Part shown: piece by piece, positions 1 to 11,444 of the stretch
How the letters are laid out: each line of letters begins with the position of its first letter
Numbering within the stretch: position 1 is the first letter of the stretch
NCBI GenBank assembly: GCA_033980235.1
Contig: CM067067.1
Coordinates: 28,294,451 to 28,358,450 of the forward strand
Length of the DNA stretch: 64,000 nucleotides
Reading direction: 5' to 3'
Origin: Diadema setosum
Taxonomy: Eukaryota; Echinodermata; Echinoidea; Diadematoida; Diadematidae
Made by a program: the position numbers and the translations under genes
The notes under the pieces: generated by a model
The model's input: the letters and a program-made list of their open reading frames with translations, nothing else
Told to the model about the DNA's origin: nothing
Database searches by the model: none

Positions 1-2380
1 GACTATGATGGGAGTGATATTCAGGGTTTTGCTGTGGTTGAGATGATAGTGATGACGATGATAATGATTCTGGTGATGTTGATGTACGAACCCTTATGAT
101 GATGCAATCTATTTTGTGTGACCATGACGTTGATGATGGCGAGTATGACACGATCTGCGAGTAGCCTAGGCCGATGACGAGAGTGACACTGAAACGGGGG
201 CTGTGCTCGCTTGTGCACAGGAGTGGTCTAAAGACCTGCATTTTATCATTTTTTTTCCTTTTGCTTGTTCACTCGGGTTTAGTGCTACCAAAATTTGTGT
301 CTCTGAAGAAACTCAACCAAAAGCTTGACAATAAGTTTGCATCAGGTCTATTCTGTTCTAGTAAATATTGGATCTAAATGGCGATGCTAATTTAGTTTTC
401 ATTTAAAACTTGATGAAATCCCATTTTCTTTGCTCATTTTTCAACTAATAAATTATTTAGAACTGTATTTAAATTCTGATGTACTGCATTCACCATTGTG
501 TTAAATCAATAAAAAAAAAAAAGAGCCTGCTGAGTTGGTGTTTCATTCTATCCTTTTCATTTCCTCCCTATCCTATTTGTTTCCTTTCTGTCACTTTCTT
601 CTTTGACCCTGGATGGGAAAAAAAAATCCCATCTTGCCATGTAAAGACAGAACACATACCATCATGAAATATTATGACATTAAACTAATTAAAAAAAAAT
701 ATGTAAGCGATGAAATTTCTTGTTTGTAAAAATAAATCATAAATCAAAGGTGATTTCTTATGAAGCAGTTCTTTCAAATGTCCAACAGCTTTGATAATGA
801 AGCAAGTGAAATCTTAAAACTATTGTGGCAACAAGTGATACTGATAGGGAATTCTGACAAAAACTGTCACACCATTGGATGTTTGAAAATGTCTTTTTTT
901 TTAATTGGATAGGATTATAAAAACTAAACGCCACCGATAAAATCACAATCGCTCTCAATTACAATCTAGCAGGAGCAGTAGGGTAGGTACAACCCTGTAC
1001 ACAGCTGATTACTTATGCATCGTATCCATGGGCAACTGCGGGGTAACTGCAAGAAGGCGCATGGAAGTTAGACTTGAGTCAAGAACTATTATTTATTATT
1101 ACTTTTTTTATTCAAAATATTTTTTTTCTTGGACTGAAAAAAAAAGCCGAAATATTTCATATTACGCTTCTAAAATATATAATGAATATATGAAGTATTT
1201 TAATCGTGATTTTATGAAGAATAGAATTATTATACAAATATAAATACTAGACGGGCTGAACAATGAAGGCTAATTTCGCCCCAAGAATTTGCAGCACATC
1301 GTACCTGGTGCATTCCTAGCGTTCTTGCCGCATGCAGTCACATGTTCTATACATACAGTACATGTTGTATGAGTAGCTAGTTCACCAATCTCATTCCTGA
1401 TCTCGTGCGAGGAAAACTTTCAAAGTGTAGAAAATCCTCTCAAAACTAAGCCAAACATGATTTTGGAACATACATTACAGTGTCAAGACCTTTTCAGTGG
1501 ACTTTGATTTCGTTATTTGTCTGTTTTAGCTCTTGAATGTACGACTTCTTACGTCCGATTCGTTTGTACCATGCCATGTGCTGCATGTTTTTTCAGCCCA
1601 ATGCTTCCCCACACGTACCATAGTACCACACACAAGCCATCGCAGCGCGATCGAAGTTTGAACGATAGCGACAACACGTGTGGAGCAGACATGCGGATTT
1701 CAGCACAGGGTAAATAAGTAGTTGAACGTATCACGATTGTAAAACAAATCCTTTACTATGTCTCTGCAAATTTGAATTAGGTTATCTAAGCATAGATAGA
1801 TTATGATAAATTATAAAATAGATCAGCCATAGCAAGAACTTGCTTACATGAGAGTTATTTGATAATGTTGCAAAATAAAAACCCCGTCATTGAATGGAAT
1901 GTCCCAGAGCTATCTCGGGGCTCGAGGACGTTATGGACACGTCGATTTGCAAGTGGGTAAGATGTGATTACAAATGGGTTGAAATGAAGAGGATTTATAA
2001 ATAAAATACCCAAAAGCATAATGTTTTTTCATGATTTATTCACAGTTTATTATTTCCTTTCATAAAATTCACATAAACTAGTGTTGTATTGAGGTAACTA
2101 AGTGCACATTTGCATGAGTGTACACGCATCAACTCTCCTGCCTAGTGGGAATGGCACACAGTCAGTTTTTCATTGACGTATGAATGCTCTTCGCGTGTAG
2201 ATCGCAATAAAATTGAAACATGCAATGAATTACCCAACTTAAGGAGGAACTGAGCTCATTATTCAATTACTGGAGCCATCATCATGTTTGATATGAACAA
2301 CGTAAGATGAAATTACTTCACATTTCCAGGAGTGAATTTCTGGTCATAGCTGACAGAAGGATAAATTAGGCTCAAAACAA
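1..2380. other. Intronic or downstream sequence without recognised features
   Basis: AT-rich sequence with a GATGAT-rich start and short A or T runs. No MAN2A exon, RNA gene or element boundary recognised on either strand. Confidence 0.5.
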
Positions 2381-2504
2381 ATCAAGGCATTGGCATTCCA
2401 TGCCAAGTGGATTCAATTTCTGGTGAAGAACATTTTTTCAACTCCTGCACTTTTTCCAAAAAAGGAAAAACAGTAAGAGGAATAATAATTTCAAAGCTAC
2501 AGTC

Positions 2505-3625
2505 TTCGTGGCCAAGGGGTTAAGGCACTGAGGTTCCATGCCAAAGGAATCCTGGTAGAGACAAATTTTTCAACTAATGCACTTTTTCCAAAAAAAAAAA
2601 CAAAAAAAAAACAAGGAAAAGTAGAAATTACGCGGTGCGTAATGTATGTCCCCGCCGGAAGTAGCATTTAGTAGCAAAATGTACAATATAGGTAAAAAGA
2701 TGAAGGTCAAAGGTCAAAGAAGTCAAAGGTCAAAATTCTATGTAGAAGTTTTGAAGCCCTCACCTAGTGCCATCACATAAAGCAAACGGAATTGAAATCG
2801 GGTTAGAAATGGCGAAGGAGTAGCATTTTGTAGCCAATGTACAATATAGGTAAAAAAATCAAGGTCAAAGGTCAAAGAAGTCAAAGGTCAAAATTCTGTG
2901 TAGAGGTTTTGAAGCCCTCACCTAGTGCCATCACATAAAGCAAACGGAATCGAAAATCGGGTTAGAAATGGCGAAGGAGTAGCATTTGGTAGCAAAATGT
3001 ACAATACAGGTCAAAAATCAAGGTCAAAGGTCAAAGAAGTCAAAGGTCAAAATTCTGTGTAGAAGTTTTGAAGCCCTCACCTAGTGCCATCACATAAAGC
3101 AAACGGAATTGAAATCGGGTTAGAAATGGCGAAGGAGTAGCATTTTGTATTCAATGTACAATATAGGTCAAAAATCAAGGTCAAAGGTCAAAGAAGTCAA
3201 AGGTCAAAATTCTGTGTAGAAGTTTTGAAGCCCTCACCTAGTGCCATCATATAAAGCAAACGGAATCAAAATCGGGTTAGAAATGGCAAAGGAGTAGCAT
3301 TTTGAAGCAAAATGTACAATATAGGTCAAAGGTCAAGGTCAAAGGTCACAACTGAAATTCTGTATAGAAGTTTCAAAGCTCCCATGTAGTGCTATCATAT
3401 AAAGCAAACAGAATCAAAATCGGGTTAGAAATGGCGAAGAAGTAGCATTTTGAACATTTTGATCACACACGGACGCACACACGGATGGACGGACACACGG
3501 ACGGACACACGGACACACACACACGTACGGAGCCCGTTTCATAGTCCCCTGCTCGAACTCGTTCGGCGGGGACAAAAAGAAAGGAGAACAGTATTTAAAA
3601 GGAATAATAATTTCAAAGCTACACA
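2505..3625 (+). mobile_element. tRNA-derived SINE, split by a tandem-core element
   Basis: The head GTCTTCGTGGCCAAGGGGTT keeps an A box, but the B box is deleted. The tail CTTTTTCCAAAAAA continues after the inserted element as AGAAAGGAGAACAGTA and GGAATAATAATTTCAAAGC, matching the other copies. A third, head-truncated copy is at about 2383-2505. Confidence 0.7.
2612..3578 (+). mobile_element. Tandem-core element (GTCCCCGCCG ends), copy 1
   Basis: The left flank holds the hairpin ATTACGCGGTGCGTAAT and then TGTCCCCGCCGG. The right end is GTTCGGCGGGGACA, giving inverted ends of about 11 bp. Between them lie five units of about 157 bp and a partial one, each with AGGTCAAAGGTCA, then an ACGGACGG-type microsatellite. 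This plan (flank, core repeats, microsatellite, hairpin-like end) resembles the 'pearl' elements of bivalves and Helentron-related non-autonomous elements. It sits in the A-rich tail of a SINE. No coding sequence. Confidence 0.85.
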
Positions 3626-3737
3626 CTGCTTTCTCTTTCCTCATATATTGTGTACATATGTATGTATAGATAGATAGATACATGTATGTCAGATATGACA
3701 ACAGAGAAAATGGTGCATAACTTTGGATGATTATTTC

Positions 3738-3856
3738 TCTTACTGTTCTTTCTTTTTTGAAAAAAGAGCAAGAGTTGAAAAATTGGTCTCAGCCAGGAAT
3801 CGAACCTAGGTCTTTTGCATGGAACACCAATGCCTTAACCGCTCCGCCACAGAGAC
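3738..3856 (-). mobile_element. tRNA-derived SINE with intact pol III boxes
   Basis: On the minus strand, the 71-nt head 3856-3786 starts GTCTCTGTGGCGGAGCGGTT and ends GGTTCGATTCCTGGCTGAGA. The A box TGGCGGAGCGG and B box GGTTCGATTCC are canonical and the acceptor ends pair at six of seven positions. The start resembles tRNA-Asn. The anticodon stem does not form properly and an A/T-rich tail (CAACTCTTGCTCTTTTTTC) follows, so this is a SINE head rather than a working tRNA gene. Confidence 0.75.
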
Positions 3857-4084
3857 TTCATAGGAGTTTAGGCAGACCCAAGCTTGATTACCCAGTAGAC
3901 CAATTCTTCAACCATTTATGTGCATATTCCTTTTTGGGGCAGAGAGTTATGAATAATGACCAGCCGCTGCCTCAGCTGGATCTACTAATGAGATTCAATG
4001 AGATCCAAGTACCGGTAGATTGATAATGGTAATGTTTTGTGAGACATAAATATATATGAGATATATATATATATATATATATGT

Positions 4085-5243
4085 ATAAAACGGTCCATAG
4101 GGCGAATATACCTCTGAAAACAAGGTATCTTAAGGGGAATTCACTCCAAAGGGGAAATTCTTGATTCCCCTTAAGGTTTTGACAATGTTTTTCAACGCTT
4201 TATCAGTGATCTGGGGTCTAAGGACTACTCCACAGTATGTGTGTAGATTGAGGACTGTACCATCAATACAATTTAAAGGAGATTGTCAGTGATGCAAAAA
4301 AAAAAAACAAAAACGGTATATATATTTGGATGTGCATAGAAAATGGGTCATTGGGGGAATGCAGGTATATTTGCTTTTTCTCAAAAAAAAGTTGTACTTT
4401 CTCATAAACATACAGAATTTATTTAGTGATATAAGATGCATTTTGTGCTCTTGTCAATTCAATGCTTCATTGAGCCCATATCAAAGGGAATCTCTCCCCT
4501 AAAATTCAAATGTGAGAAGTGTGAGTGCAGGTCCTAAGAACTCCAGAGAAAATTCTATCCCATCACAAAAAATGCCCCAAAACTGAAATATTAATTTCAA
4601 TAAATCAGCACGCACTAGTGCGCATTGCAATAGTAGCCAGATCTGAATAAAGTTGGCGCGCGTAGACCATTGGTGTGTGCACGTTTCCTTCGTTCGCCTC
4701 TGTCTGCACACAGCTATATCGAATACTGTCTATCGATATCGCCTCATCGAGCCATATGCATCCGCATGAGTAGATGCTGCCGCGGCTGCCTAGTCAGTGG
4801 CCTGGGGCGGCGTGGCAGCAACACCCTAGCAGTGTACGTGGACATTTGCGTGCATTTGCGTGTTTTGAGGGTATCGTAGCACACTAATCGTACAGAAAAT
4901 TATCGAACTACACAATCTAATGCAGTCGATAACGCAAGATGACTACTCTAAGGTCAAGGCGCATGTAAATTTTGGCATTTCAGAGATTGCTCGATGTCTC
5001 TTTATATATTGCTGCATCTCTGTATGTGAGTAACATTGCACTCTTATATTTGATAGGGATATTACAAGTACAATAACCTACAATGTCAGAAAACTAAATT
5101 TCTGTGTACAGATACACTTTTAACGCATAATTTTTTTCCAAAATGCAATTTTGGAAAAAAATTATGCTTTTTATCGAAATTCCCCTGTACTATAATTTAT
5201 TCTGTATTTCCCCTTATGGCTGGAATAGCATTTTATATATATA
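4085..5243 (+). repeat. Interspersed repeat flanked by (TA)n, copy 1
   Basis: It starts CGGTCCATAGGGCGAATATA and ends TTCCCCTTATGGCTGGAATA, with (TA)n on both sides. It matches 9003-10110. About 600 bp from 4478 to 5100 is absent in the other copy and is GC-richer; it may be another insertion. The copy carries the uninterrupted CCCCTTAAGG site. Confidence 0.7.
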
Positions 5244-6350
5244 CTAGCAGCACCCGTGGAAATCCACGGGTTGGAGGGCCTTTATTTTTTTTTCCTTCTC
5301 ATACGATTTTGCGCATTTTGATGAAATGAAATAAATGTTTTCTCATTCCTTCGTTAAATTGTGCTCTCTTCTACCCATGACCCCCCTTCCAAGATATTCA
5401 ATATTACATTTGTAGAACGTGCCATGATCCGGTACATTGGTTGGGATATCTTCCCATCACTTGCTTTTATTATAGAACTTGAGTTTTGAGGGGTTATCTG
5501 CACCCATTGAAGTCCAACGATTGTCATGTTGTCCCTCACCCACCTCCCCCCCCCCCCCCCCCCACACAGATTTCCATCCCGCAAACAAAAAGCAAAAGCA
5601 AATAACAACAACGACAAAACTTATTCAGGAAAAATTACTAAAAATGCTTATGATATTCCCAGAAAATTCTTCACAGATTCTTCCCGTTGAACAGGGAAAT
5701 ACCCTTGACACTTTGACTTTTATATTACCCCCTGTGCTTGCCTCCATGCAGGCACCCTTGGCCAAAACTTGGTTTGATAGATCATAGAACCACCCGTTTA
5801 TCTGCTGCAGATTGTACATTATTATTATTATTATAATATTATTATCATTATTATTATTATCATTTGTGGAGGGGGAGATCATAGTCATAGGTTTTGCACC
5901 TGTGGGAATCCATGGGTCTCAGGGCCTCGTATTATTTTCTGTAATATTTCTTTCCCCACATTATGAGATAAAGAATAGAATATTTTTGTCTTCATTTGCT
6001 CCCTCCTTTTTTATTTTTATCACCAAAACTTGGTTTGATGGATCATAGAACCACCCATTTTATTTTCACTTGTAACTTCAAAAACAGGTCGTCGGCAAAG
6101 CAAACAGATTTCACCAACGTCCGCACACGTCTTACAAAATATGTATGTTTACAGCAGCTGCAGTAAACGAATGGACAGTGGCACATGTAATCTCTAATGG
6201 AAGGGCACGATATTGGCATGGACATGCCCTAGTTAAGTGGACATTTAGCCGTTCTAAACAGTCTGAATACAATGATACCCGACTTTAGAGTAAACTCATT
6301 GATCTACCTGAGCTGCATAGTATCCTGTAGTTGTGCAAAAATACAATAAA

Positions 6351-7131
6351 CTAGAGCACTCAGCTGAGGGACCCGATCGAGCACATGTATACCCCGAACC
6401 CACGCCCTTCCCCCCCCCCCCCCCACACCCCATTTGAAGTCAAGAAACACAGCCAGGATCGTACACACAAGCAGACCCTGTTAAATTTACCTTTTCATGT
6501 ATAAAGACAGAACAAGCGAGGGCGCCATCACCAAAAACAATATAGGCATCTTCATTTCACTATGATGCACCTTTTTGCCAAATTTGAAGAAAATCTGATA
6601 AGAAATGTGGCTGATAGAGCGCACACAAGAAATGTGACATGGCATCCAAGTCAGAACACTGAGGGCGCAATCACCACAAACTGTTGTGTCCTTCATGTAG
6701 AATGACCACCCATACACCTCCTTAGCAAGTCTGAATAAAATCTGTTGAGTAATCAAGTTATTGCATAAATAAGCACTTTTGCAAATTCTGACATCAGGGT
6801 GACCTTTGACCCTGTAAAAGGTGGAACAGTGAGCGCAGCTTTATCAATAGGTATAGGTGTATAGATTTGACTATGATACATTTACATACCAAATTTGAAA
6901 AAAATCGGTCAAGAAACAAGGCCAGTGTCGCACACACAAGCAGACCTTGTTAAATCTACCTTTTCATGTATAAAGACAGAACAAGCGAGGGCACTATCAC
7001 CAAAAACAATAGGCGTCTTCGTTTTACCATAATACACCTTCATGCCAAATTTGAAGATGATCTGGGAAGAACTGCGGCGGCACAACAAGGCCAAATCCAT
7101 AGTATCCTCCGAACTCTGTTCAGGGGATACA
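6351..7131 (+). mobile_element. GGGGATACA-family tandem-core element, precise insertion without duplication
   Basis: It starts CTAGAGCACTC and ends AGGGGATACA. The matching copy of the host repeat at 53346-53363 reads ATACAATAAA joined directly to ATAACAGC. Here these two halves flank the element exactly, with no target duplication. Core units contain 'GACCCTGTAAAAGGTGGAAC' and 'AGAGCGCACACAAG'. ORF-like stretches inside have no recognisable product. Confidence 0.8.
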
Positions 7132-7829
7132 ATAACAGCATTTGTTGTTTTCATTCGGGCACGCCAATGGCAAACTACACGTAATTGCCCTGTGACCGCG
7201 CCCTGTATTACCGTATGAGAGTCCATATCACGCGCACGCAGAGTGTTTCGTGTATTGTCAATAGATGCACAGGCGCAAGACACACGTACATTGCGTACCC
7301 GTGAGTACATTGTGTGTGCGCATGTGCGTCCGCCAAAGATGACAGAGATTTCGCTGCACCCTACCATCTTTAGTATCCCACTGTCTCTGCAAGCTAACAG
7401 ATGGACTATCGAGAAAACAGGAGTCCAGCCAAGAATTTGGTGAATATTAAAACCTCTGCTCTTCCATCACGCACAATCATGCATTATGCATCTATCCAAT
7501 TAATTTTTCTTTGTAGTCCTCAACGTCGACAAGGAGGCGGAGCGCGGACGAAACCGATGCAGGATACTCTTCCGTATTGCCCCCGCTTGCTGTTATCACA
7601 GATCAACTTAGCGAGTGACTTAGCTGAGCTGCAGAGGATCCTGCGGTTTTGGAAATAAAATACAGCATTCCTATAGCTTTCCGTGTACCGAGAACGCATC
7701 ATGATATGCAATGCAACACAGCGACAGGCCCTATGCATACACATAATCTCTCTGCGATATATTGCCCGTACCCGGTACCCATAGTGTGTGTGTCATGTCT
7801 CCGCGAACGATCAGCTGGGCGAGCGAGAA

Positions 7830-8060
7830 TGCTCACTGTGCTACCACAGATTGTATAGAGTTCTGTGTGTGCGACCTGAGCCTGCGAGCTGGCGCGAGCT
7901 GTATATAACCCGTATACATCGTGTGCATGTGTGTGTGTCCGCAAGAACGATGATAGAGCTTTCGCCACTGAAGCGGGAGTCCAGCGTGCAAACGCTGCAT
8001 GTTGTTGTTTGTCTTTTGTTTTTCTTTGTTTTTTGTACTGCTCTCGACGTCGACACGGAG
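7830..8060 (+). promoter_or_regulatory. Possible TATA-type promoter carried by the composite repeat
   Basis: CGAGCTGTATATAACCCG lies in a CpG-rich stretch, followed within about 100 bp by a conserved GAAGCGGGAGTCCAGCG. The whole segment is repeated almost unchanged near 53850-54050, whereas the outer parts of the repeat have diverged more. Inference from sequence only; no transcript or product can be named. Confidence 0.3.
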
Positions 8061-8373
8061 GAGGAGCGCGGATGAAACCCGAACGGGAAATAGAAGAGAC
8101 CCTCCCGCTGCCGACAGCACCGGTCTCGGGGGCCCGGAGCTGGCGGCTTCGGAGGAGATAGCCGCACAAAATAAAGCATGGGAAGGCATGGGGCCAATCC
8201 TTACGCGATTATAATATAGAGATATATATATATATATAAAAGTTTTATTTTCTCATAAACATACAGAATTTAATGTATAAGGTGCATTTTGTGTTCTTAT
8301 CAATGCAATGCTTCATTGAGCCAATATTTAAACATAAATTTTCAAAAAGGCAATATTTGCATTTTTTACTGTA

Positions 8374-8611
8374 TACTGTATACGCCAAATATTTCGCGAG
8401 GTTTTTATTTTCACGAGCCAGCTGCTATTCGCGAAATTAAAAAACACGCGAAAATATTGACTCTAATGCCGATTTGAATGTGACGTACTCGTTTCCTGTT
8501 TCTCCGTTCAGTACACGACTCCAAGATCGCGAATTGAACCACTCGCGAAATTGTCGGGAAGTCCCGATTCGCGAAAATTTAGACTCGCGAAAATATATCG
8601 CGTATACAGTA
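8374..8611. mobile_element. Short inverted-repeat element (CTGTATACGC ends)
   Basis: TACTGTATACGCCAAATATT at the left mirrors a right end reading GCGTATACAGTA; both ends also carry TCGCGA motifs. A TA duplication is likely. It interrupts a repeat that runs unbroken at 9880-10010. Confidence 0.8.
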
Positions 8612-8622
8612 AGATATCTATA

Positions 8623-8836
8623 TACAGTCAAACTTGTCTATAGCGGCCATCCAAGGGAGACCAAAAAAGTGACTGTTATAGACAGGTTAAAATCTACCGC
8701 GGGAAACAAAATTTGTGGCTGCTGGCCGTGTTAGACCGGTGGCTGCTATATGCAGGGTCTCTAACAGGGCTTTTATCTTGGGCAATTTTTCAGTGGCCGC
8801 TATAGACAGGTGGCCGCTAAGGCAGGTTTGACTGTA
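8623..8836. mobile_element. Mariner-like short element (CAGTCAAAC ends, 214 bp)
   Basis: TACAGTCAAACTTGTCTATA and the right end TTTGACTGTA are complementary, and GCGGCCA motifs follow on both sides. It is flanked by TA. The CAGT start and TA target suit a Tc1/mariner-type mobiliser. Confidence 0.8.
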
Positions 8837-8837
8837 C

Positions 8838-8971
8838 ATATATATATATATATATAAATATGTATATATATATATATATGTATTTCATTTATATATTATA
8901 CATTACATATATATATATATCTATTATATATATATTATATATATATTTATTATATATGTATATATATATAT

Positions 8972-9003
<32 letters not shown>

Positions 9004-9005
9004 GT
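8838..9005. repeat. (TA)n microsatellite
   Basis: Imperfect TATATA repeat adjoining the mariner-like element and the next repeat. Other (TA)n tracts: 4055-4083, 11374-11442 and 37412-37446, the last followed by (TG)n to 37470. Confidence 0.9.
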
Positions 9006-10110
9006 ATGAATGGTCCATTGGGCAAATATACGTTTGAAAATGAGGCATTTCAAGGGAAGTTGCTCCAAAGGGGAAATTTTTGATTCCCCTTAAAGGTAGG
9101 GAATCCCATTTGCATGCCTTAAATGAAGAGTTGTATAAATACAGTGGTATGTTGAAGAGAGTATCATTTTAGAAACTCCCATAAAGTATTGAAAGTGGAA
9201 GGTAACATTTAGTACATTTTTATTGACCGTTAGATTTTGAATTGAATTTTTTTCGGGGCTCACCGTAAATTCCAGTACATTACTAGGCTACCTTTGCAGA
9301 CCCATACACTGCATGTGTGTCCATCATGTATATTTTGTGAAGAAAGTTCATCAAAACTTACAAATATTTCTATATACATTCTTGCCACACACTCTATATG
9401 TTATTACATCAGCTCTTATACTTTTAGATTTGTGTTTATAGATAAAAAATACAGAAGACTGCAACAAAAAGGCTTAAGTGTGGCTGACACAAAGAACTAC
9501 TGAGTAGTTGAGTTTTGTGCATTATTCAAATTGTAGATAACTGTTGACTTCCAAATTTCTCAGCAGTGGCCTAAACAAGTCCCCTGAGGTTCATATTTAA
9601 TGTTTTGCTGCATTTTGGGAGGTCTGTAAAAGGTATCCCCTATCTTTAAGGTTTTGACTTCTGTTTTTCAATGCCTTATCAGTGATCTTGGGCCTAAGCA
9701 CTGTTCCACAGTAGGACACAGATGACGTAGTGTGTGTGGATTGAGGACTAAGCCATCAACACAATTAAGGAGAGATTGTCACCAATACAAAAAAAAAAAA
9801 AAAAAAAAATGGGTGTATATCTTGGATGTACCTAGAAAACGGGTCATGGGGGAATATAGGTATATCTGCTTTTTTCTCATAAAAAGTTTTATTTTCTCAT
9901 AAACATACAGAATTTAATGTATAAGGTGCATTTTGTGCTCTTATCAATGCAATGCTTCATTGAGCCAATATTTAAACGTAAATTTTCAAATAGGCAATAT
10001 TTGCATTTTTTATGACTATTATTTTTTTTTAAAAATCAAAATTCCCCCAAACTACCATTTGTTCTGCATTTCCCCTTATCATTGCTTATGGCTGGAAATA
10101 GCATTATATA
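9003..10110 (+). repeat. Interspersed repeat flanked by (TA)n, copy 2
   Basis: It is the same repeat as 4085-5243 and carries the 552-bp TTAA element. A right-hand fragment is repeated at 8245-8373. Confidence 0.75.
9094..9645. mobile_element. TTAA-flanked non-autonomous DNA element, family 1 copy A (552 bp)
   Basis: It is flanked by TTAA at 9090-9093 and 9646-9649. The left end AGGTAGGGAATCCC and the complement of the right end AGATAGGGGATACC agree at 11 of 14 positions. The same host repeat without the insertion is at 4085-4480, where CCCCTTAAGG is uninterrupted, giving a direct empty site. A second copy of equal length is at 42017-42568. Confidence 0.9.
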
Positions 10111-10268
10111 TTTATATACATACAAGTCAAATATATTCAAATTATGTCTTTTTTCATTGCAATGGTGACATGATATCTGATAATATCTAATCTTGCAACT
10201 GACTGTCAATCAGTTGAAATGAAAAACATCTCAATGGAAGAATTTCATGAATTTGAATGATATCTAAC

Positions 10269-10451
10269 CTGTTCCCATAATCTACAACGACATGGTCCTT
10301 GGCTGTCCCGGTGATGCCATCATGATGTTGAAACAATCCAAGCTGCCGTCTGGCATTTGTCAACATTGCCACCATATTCTCTGAGGGGAAGCTTGTAATG
10401 CCATTCTGTTTTGACTGAGCAGTGGCATAGGTATATAGTATCTCAGCCGCC
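10269..10451 (-). CDS. MAN2A: MAN2A exon 8 of window: last zinc ligand, mid-domain start
   Basis: This 183-nt exon enters and leaves in phase 2. It encodes RAAEILYTYATAQSKQNGIT, then SFPSENMVAMLTNARRQLGL, then FQHHDGITGTAKDHVVVDYG. The first His of QHHDGITGTA corresponds to the fourth zinc ligand (His471 in Drosophila), so the set of metal ligands is complete across the eight exons. The acceptor is cttatag|GG and the donor is GGGAACAG|gttaga. The donor has T at +3 and may be weaker than the others. No later exon was recognised in 1-10268, so the rest of the coding region probably lies beyond the left edge. Confidence 0.95.
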
Positions 10452-11387
10452 CTATAAGACAAAGCAAACACACAGAAAAAAAGGGAAATATACATCTCAT
10501 ACCAAGTGCCTTCACATCAGATTACATACACTCCAAGATCATGCATGTCTCAAGAAAGAGAAACACTTGTTTCGTCATGTTTGGGGTGTTTCACCATTCT
10601 CTTTTTTTTTTTCTTCTAATGTTACATACTGACCCACACTAATAACTGCTTTACACTTTGCACTAATGTGTTGAAAAGACTTGGAACAGAAATCAGGTCA
10701 ATTAATGTGTCAATTGTACAGAACCTAGGCACAAATGTAAGTGCTTTACACAAAGAGCACTTTCTTCTATTGTATTGTCAACTCACACAGAGAGGGACAT
10801 ACACTAACATACATAATCTTTATGGTCTTTCTTTTGACAGCAAATGTGACGCATTTACTGTATTTTTTGCCTTCGTATGTGATATAGTTGTACATCTTGT
10901 CATTTAAACTAATGTTCCCCACATTACAGCCTTAAGTTTACTTAATAGCCCACATAATCAAAACACATAAAACCGAAACTGAAAATGTCAGAATTGCAAC
11001 CTTCTGTTAAGTCTACATTGTAAAACTGAAAAGGTGCACAAAAAGTTGAAGTGTGACTGATTAAGGGTTATGACATTTTCTGATAGATTTATCCTTTTGC
11101 ATCTAAATGCAAAGTTTGGAAGCACAGAATTAGGTTTAAGCAGTGCTTTAACAAGTTTTTGCAGACCCATGATTTTGTTAAACTTTGTCTATCCCATTTT
11201 CTGCCTATAAGATTTGTGAAAATGTATGTGAAAACACAACAGAAATTTAGAACAGAGATTTTGCGATATGCAATACGTAGATAAATAAAAAAAAATAAAT
11301 GAATAAATTCTTGACCTACTGCAGAATGCTCCAGCTTTAAAATAAATGAAAAAGATATACATGTAGATAAAAGGTATATATATATAT

Positions 11388-11444
<57 letters not shown>

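Larger units (their letters stand above)
5247..8200 (+). repeat. Large composite repeat, copy 1 (CTAGCAGCACCCGTGG start)
   Basis: It starts CTAGCAGCACCCGTGGAAAT with a CCACGGG mirror. Diverged restarts of this motif follow inside. The second half matches 52378-54200 closely, especially 7600-8180 against 53630-54180. A GGGGATACA element is inserted at 6351-7131. The overlapping frames on both strands at 7500-8200 are a by-product of high GC content. No product recognised. Confidence 0.75.

Noticed and set aside
3786..3856. Functional tRNA gene
   Set aside because: The anticodon stem does not pair properly, and a SINE tail shared with neighbouring copies follows.
7699..8197. Several overlapping minus- and plus-strand open frames of 70-156 codons
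   Set aside because: Frames are open on both strands at once because of high GC content in a repeat. No domain is recognisable, and the second repeat copy changes the frames.
5246..8200. LTR retrotransposon with paired LTRs
   Set aside because: The similar blocks are two dispersed copies 45 kb apart. No gag, protease or integrase motifs and no TG..CA bounded direct repeats were seen.
8838..9005. Origin or matrix-attachment role for (TA)n tracts
   Set aside because: Composition alone does not support a function.
9294..9503. 69-codon frame preserved in both 552-bp element copies (also 42217-42426)
   Set aside because: The two copies are nearly identical throughout, so the open frame carries no evidence of selection.
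1..10268. Further 3' MAN2A exons
   Set aside because: No segment resembling the mid or C-terminal mannosidase domains was found by reading the minus strand.
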